A stretch of 64,000 bases of DNA from Natronorubrum bangense. GTDB taxonomy: Archaea > Halobacteriota > Halobacteria > Halobacteriales > Natrialbaceae. The position numbers and the translations under genes were made by a program. Positions 60,627 to 64,000 of this stretch are shown here, piece by piece. Numbering within the stretch: position 1 is the first letter of the stretch; each line of letters begins with the position of its first letter. The stretch is taken from contig NZ_CP031305.1 of NCBI RefSeq assembly GCF_004799645.1, forward strand, positions 2,170,001 to 2,234,000, read 5' to 3'. Below the pieces are notes generated by a model. The model saw only the letters and a list, made by a program, of their open reading frames with translations, made no database searches and was not told the DNA's origin.

Positions 60627-61616
60627 TTATCGGTTGTTCGGTGTCCACTCCTCGCAGGCGTCCATATCGTCCATCGCCGTCTCGTGGTGGGCACAGTAGG
60701 GGACCATCCCATCTGACGAGCGAACGTACTCGAACTGGCTGCAGTTGCCACAGTAGCGGTCCGTCGGTTCTGCCGGCTGTTCTGTCGGTGCGTCGACGAT
60801 CTCCGCATCGTGGCCGTCGCCAGCATCGATCGGCGAGCTGATATCGGAGGCCGCTGTGCCGCCGTCGCTGGTCGCCACGCCGGCGGCCTGGGCTCGAGTG
60901 CGGCCGGTGCCGGTCCCAGCTCCAGTGTTGGACCCCGACTTCGGTGCGGACTGGACCGACGCGTCGTCGTACGAGAGCGTCGTGCCGTCGGCGTCGGTTG
61001 CATTGGTCTGCGTTTCGACGTCGCCGTCGGGCGTCCCACCGAAGAAGCCGATGCCGCCGAGCCCGCTCGAGTCGTCGTCTGACTCGTCGGCCTTGACGAC
61101 GGTCGTGTTGTGGCGCGTGACGTTCATCTCGAGCATACCGCCCGGATCGTTGCGTCGTTTGAACGTCGCGACGGCGGCGAACAGACACCAGATCGCAGTG
61201 ATGAGTCCGAGCAGGTAGATCACCGAAACCTCGAGCGTTAGCTGATCGCCGCCGTATCGCCAGTGTTCGGGGTAGGCATGCCAGAACAGGGCGACGCCGA
61301 ACAGACAGAGACTTGCGCTGATCGCGGCAGTGGCCTGCACGCGGCGGCTGGCGGGCAACACGACGAAGACTCCGATCAGGACGATCGGGACACTGAGCCC
61401 GGCGAGAACACCAGCAGCACGAACGGTCGCGAACTGGGGTGCCATCCCCTCCGAGAGCGCGATCGCGTACTCGCCTAAGAGGTCGGTCGTCGCCACGAGT
61501 ACGGCGACGACGGCCAGAATCGCACCGAGCAAGACAAGCGCCGTCCCCGTATACAGTCGCCTGGGGCTCGCCACCTCCCGTGCGCTTCCGTCGTAGGCCT
61601 CCGTCAGACTTGTCAT
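60627..61616 (-). CDS. Four-helix membrane protein with zinc-ribbon tail
   Basis: 329 residues. Four membrane helices (about 20-42, 66-88, 94-114, 127-151) share sequence with those of the 8275 protein (for example AYP-x2-W before helix 4 in both). Then comes a disordered acidic linker (about 165-290) and a C-terminal zinc site CGNCSQF...YCAHH...C. The matched helices suggest a common membrane module (DUF7139-like, from memory) joined to different cytosolic domains. Function unknown. Confidence 0.75.
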   Translation of the reverse strand: MTSLTEAYDGSAREVASPRRLYTGTALVLLGAILAVVAVLVATTDLLGEYAIALSEGMAPQFATVRAAGVLAGLSVPIVLIGVFVVLPASRRVQATAAISASLCLFGVALFWHAYPEHWRYGGDQLTLEVSVIYLLGLITAIWCLFAAVATFKRRNDPGGMLEMNVTRHNTTVVKADESDDDSSGLGGIGFFGGTPDGDVETQTNATDADGTTLSYDDASVQSAPKSGSNTGAGTGTGRTRAQAAGVATSDGGTAASDISSPIDAGDGHDAEIVDAPTEQPAEPTDRYCGNCSQFEYVRSSDGMVPYCAHHETAMDDMDACEEWTPNNR

Positions 61617-61735
61617 GCACGGTGATTGTACCTCCCGCCACAAAACGGTACGTCAGACACATTTCGAAGGATAGAGAGGTATCGATGACCCCCGGAAACG
61701 AAAGCTTGAATCGACGCGCTCGCAAACGAAGGCGT

Positions 61736-62020
61736 ATGAGCGACGAGGACGACGAGGAGCCGGCTGTGACGCTCGGAGACCAGACCCCAATCGAGGGTGC
61801 CCCCCTCGCCCGCGTCACGTCGCGGCTGACGTGGCCCAAAGAAAAGAGCGAAGTCGACCGTCTCGAAGGCGACAGCGTCATTCGAACGCCCGATGGACCA
61901 CAGTCGCTGTCGAGCATTCTCGAGGCGGTCGACGAGACGTACTTCCAGCGCCACCAGGAGTTCGAAACCCACGTTCGGGACGTCATCGGCACTGGACCGA
62001 TTCCGACCGCAGACGAGTAA
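61736..62020 (+). CDS. DUF5789-like hypothetical protein
   Basis: 94 residues (MSDEDDEEPAVTLGDQTPIEGAPLARVTSRLTWPKEKSEV...), an acidic N-terminus and a small helical fold that I associate with the haloarchaeal DUF5789/DUF2795-type family. An upstream in-frame ATG at 61685 (MTPGNESLNRR) is an alternative start but is basic, unlike the rest. Its stop is 6 bp before the GTG of the next gene, suggesting an operon. Confidence 0.65.
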   Translation: MSDEDDEEPAVTLGDQTPIEGAPLARVTSRLTWPKEKSEVDRLEGDSVIRTPDGPQSLSSILEAVDETYFQRHQEFETHVRDVIGTGPIPTADE

Positions 62021-62026
62021 CGACCC

Positions 62027-62725
62027 GTGGCGACAGAAGGAGCACGCAGCGCCGGCGGCTGGGTTCGTGATCAGTTCGATCGCCTGTCGTGGTTCCAGAA
62101 GTCGCTACTCACCGGCGCCGTCCTGACGCTCGTGTGGATGCAGTACGTCCCGCCCGACCTCGAGCGACGGGCCGTGTTCGACGGACTGGTGTTGATCGGG
62201 GGGCCGCTCGCACTGGGGCTGACCCACGGCAACCACATCGGCTGGAACATCAACCGCGTCGCCGTTCGCAACACCGTCTTGCTCTCCCTGTTCGTACTGC
62301 CGTTTTATCTCATCGGATCGACGCTCCCGACGATCCGTGCGTACTATCCGATCTGGCCGACCTCGAGTGCGCTCGCAACGTTTCTCCCACACGCAGTGCA
62401 GCTGTTTCTGCTCGCAGTGGCTGCGGAGACCTACTACCGCGGCCTGCTCTGTGTCGGCGTCAAAGAGATCGGTTTCAAGGCGGTGCTCATCAGCCCTGTC
62501 GTCTACATGTTTCACCACGTTGGCAAACCGCCGATCGAGTTCCTGCTGTCGGGACCGACGGATATCCTCTTCGGTGCCGTCGACTACCAGTCGAACTCGA
62601 TTCTCCCCTCCGTGGTCGCCCACGGGGCCGGGCTCGTCTTGCTCGATTGGCTCGTCTTACACGAGCCACTGTTCGATCCGCTGCCAGTGTTGGCTCGGCT
62701 CGAGTGGGTGCCGGTCCCGCTGTGA
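62027..62725 (+). CDS. CPBP-family membrane protease-like protein
   Basis: 232 residues with about six helices. The CPBP (CAAX protease and bacteriocin-processing) motifs are present in altered form: motif 1 reads AETYYR, lacking the first Glu of EExxxR, while motif 2 (YMFHH) and motif 3 (VVAHGAG) keep their histidines. Activity may be reduced or changed. Starts at GTG 62027. Its TGA stop is also the first base triplet of a dispersed palindromic repeat. Confidence 0.78.
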   Translation: MATEGARSAGGWVRDQFDRLSWFQKSLLTGAVLTLVWMQYVPPDLERRAVFDGLVLIGGPLALGLTHGNHIGWNINRVAVRNTVLLSLFVLPFYLIGSTLPTIRAYYPIWPTSSALATFLPHAVQLFLLAVAAETYYRGLLCVGVKEIGFKAVLISPVVYMFHHVGKPPIEFLLSGPTDILFGAVDYQSNSILPSVVAHGAGLVLLDWLVLHEPLFDPLPVLARLEWVPVPL

Positions 62726-62807
62726 TACGGATTGCTGTACCGATGTCTCGCCGATCGCCAGCACGGATCGGCGATCGGCGGTCAGTGACTCCAGGAAACC
62801 GTATGAC
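62723..62807. repeat. Dispersed palindromic repeat, copy E (decayed)
   Basis: The left end TGATACGGATTGCTGTACC is clear and begins exactly at the stop codon of the preceding gene. The right end is weak (AGGAAACCGTATGAC). The centre holds its own hairpin CGCCGATC/GATCGGCG (62750-62775). Confidence 0.55.
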
Positions 62808-62857
62808 CGGCTGCTGGGACGGCGAGGCTTTAGTATGGTCCTGGCGTTGACTCGAGT

Positions 62858-63322
62858 ATGACGCTTCCAATCGACCCTGCCACGATCGATCCGGACGAGT
62901 ACGGCGAGAAACAGGTCGTCCTCGAGATGGACCACGAGGAGGCCATCGAGCACGTGCGCGAGGTCTGTACGGATGCCGGCTTCGGCATCCCCGTCGAGTT
63001 CTCCCCGTCGGAACTGCTAAACGAAAAAGTCGACGCCGACCGCGACCCCTACTACGTCCTCGGCGCCTGCAACCCCGCCGTCGCGAACAAGGCACTCGAG
63101 CAGTCGCTGCAGATCGGCGGGCTCTTCCCCTGCAACATGGTCATCTGGGAAGAAGCCCCTGGCCGACAGCGCGTCTATCACGTCTCGATCATGCGAATCG
63201 CCCGCCTACTCGGGATGGCCCCGGACAACGACGCCTGGGACGAGATCCTCGAGGAGACCGGCGAACTCACCGAGCAAGCCTTCACGAAACTCGAGGCGGC
63301 CGAGGCTGCACAAACGGACTGA
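62858..63322 (+). CDS. DUF302 family protein
   Basis: 154 residues with the DUF302 core: MDHEEAIEHVREVCTDAGFGIP, then YYVLGACNPAVANKALEQSLQIGGLFPCNMVIWEE. This small alpha/beta fold is widespread in bacteria and archaea; its role is unknown, with occasional links to metal or redox stress. The C-terminus is an acidic helix. Confidence 0.88.
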   Translation: MTLPIDPATIDPDEYGEKQVVLEMDHEEAIEHVREVCTDAGFGIPVEFSPSELLNEKVDADRDPYYVLGACNPAVANKALEQSLQIGGLFPCNMVIWEEAPGRQRVYHVSIMRIARLLGMAPDNDAWDEILEETGELTEQAFTKLEAAEAAQTD

Positions 63323-63419
63323 GGCCGTTGGCCGAGTGCTCGAGCGACGACGCTGACGTCGGATCGGTGCCAAGCGTCGAGATGTCAAGCTTTACGTACG
63401 ATACGGCTCACCGTCTCGT

Positions 63420-64000
63420 ATGGACGTCCGAACCGCGTTTTTCGCCCTCCTCCTCGTCGTTCTTGGCGTGATCGCGACCCTGATGATCGCCCCGCTGTTG
63501 CAGTACGTGATGGCTGCTGCCCTCCTTGCGTTCGTACTCTATCCCGCCTACGAGCGCTTACGCCCTCGGGTTGGGCCTCGCCCCGCAGCGTTGCTGTTGA
63601 CGGGGTTTGCCATTGCTGCTGTCCTCGTTCCCTTGCTCGTCATCTCCGTCATTGTTCTGCAGACGCTGCTCACCTTTCTGAATACCGCCGATGAAACGAT
63701 CGCCGTCGAGACTGTTCGCGACATCGCCCGAGACGAGTTCGGCCTCGAGCCGGACCAGGTCGACGCCCTCGAGACAGCCGTCCTCGCGGAGATCGAATCG
63801 TCGGTGTCGGGAGCCGTCGAACTCGCCGTGCTCGAGGTGATCGGGCTGGTCAACACCAGCGTCGAGATGGGGCTCGGTCTGATCGTCTTCCTCTTCCTGT
63901 TATACTATCTGCTCGTCGACGGCCGCACGTTCGTCGAGTGGCTCGGCGAGGTCGCCCCGATCGACTCGCATATCCGGGACGAACTGTTCGAAGAGGTAAG
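63420..64000 (+). CDS. AI-2E family transporter, N-terminal part
   Basis: Incomplete: the gene runs off the right edge; about 193 residues are visible. At least four hydrophobic helices with the family pattern FFALLLVVLGVIATLMIAPLLQYVMAAALLAFVLYPAYERL, and later GLIVFLFLLYYLLVDGRTFVEWL. AI-2E (PF01594) proteins export or antiport small molecules; some are Na+/H+ antiporters. The gene starts at ATG 63420. Confidence 0.85.
   Translation, partial: MDVRTAFFALLLVVLGVIATLMIAPLLQYVMAAALLAFVLYPAYERLRPRVGPRPAALLLTGFAIAAVLVPLLVISVIVLQTLLTFLNTADETIAVETVRDIARDEFGLEPDQVDALETAVLAEIESSVSGAVELAVLEVIGLVNTSVEMGLGLIVFLFLLYYLLVDGRTFVEWLGEVAPIDSHIRDELFEEV

Overview
The window is chromosomal DNA from a haloarchaeon (class Halobacteria). 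The evidence is high GC with very frequent CTCGAG, strongly acidic proteins, and archaeal-only enzymes: geranylgeranylglyceryl phosphate synthase, pantoate kinase, phosphopantothenate synthetase, archaeal AspRS and TyrRS, Bat-type HTH regulators and Spt5. Many promoters are TATA-type and sit about 28 bp upstream of leaderless start codons. The style suggests Natrialba, Haloterrigena or Natrinema relatives, but the genus cannot be fixed from the sequence alone.

Layout. 1-8 kb: the 3' part of ilvE, GGGP synthase, a sirtuin, a divergent HTH regulator/cytochrome P450 pair, aspS and pantoate kinase. 8-12 kb: a very large membrane protein carrying 13 tandem DUF1508-like repeats. 12-25 kb: a second HTH regulator with a perfect palindrome in its promoter, a methyltransferase, a HEAT-like repeat protein, phosphopantothenate synthetase, tyrS, birA, a universal stress protein, an amidohydrolase and a MutS-family ATPase. 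25-30 kb: purF, a DUF420 membrane protein, tRNA-Leu(GAG), an MBF1-type factor and an AlaX-type editing protein. 30-37 kb: a glucose degradation block (KDPG aldolase, glucose dehydrogenase, gluconate dehydratase), a GH15 glucoamylase and a Tat-exported HtrA protease. 38-42 kb: secE-nusG, a DUF389 membrane protein, a crotonase-fold protein and a PHP phosphoesterase. 43-45 kb: a solo IS1341-type element (tnpB plus a DUF2080 protein). 45-51 kb: a DUF5788-polX-Mut7C operon, an AN1-rhomboid protease, endonuclease V and an SDR. 51-64 kb: an SLC13 transporter, a tautomerase, an MFS transporter, a second Usp, a Get3/ArsA ATPase, an aminotransferase, CinA, several membrane proteins, a DUF302 protein and a truncated AI-2E family protein.

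Genes that work together: pantoate kinase and phosphopantothenate synthetase are the two archaeal replacement steps of CoA synthesis. Gluconate dehydratase, glucose dehydrogenase and KDPG aldolase form most of the semi-phosphorylative Entner-Doudoroff route, and a glucoamylase beside them could feed it. SecE and Spt5/NusG form the usual translocation/transcription pair.

The least explained material is intergenic. There is a dispersed imperfect-palindromic repeat of about 80-90 bp (five copies, two of which supply or begin at a gene's stop codon). There are also clusters of short hairpins that share conserved flanks (GCGA...GAGC) around palindromes of different sequence, found downstream of nusG, near tRNA-Leu and after endonuclease V. 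The aspS stop region is followed by a related hairpin cluster that contains a second copy of the last codons of aspS.
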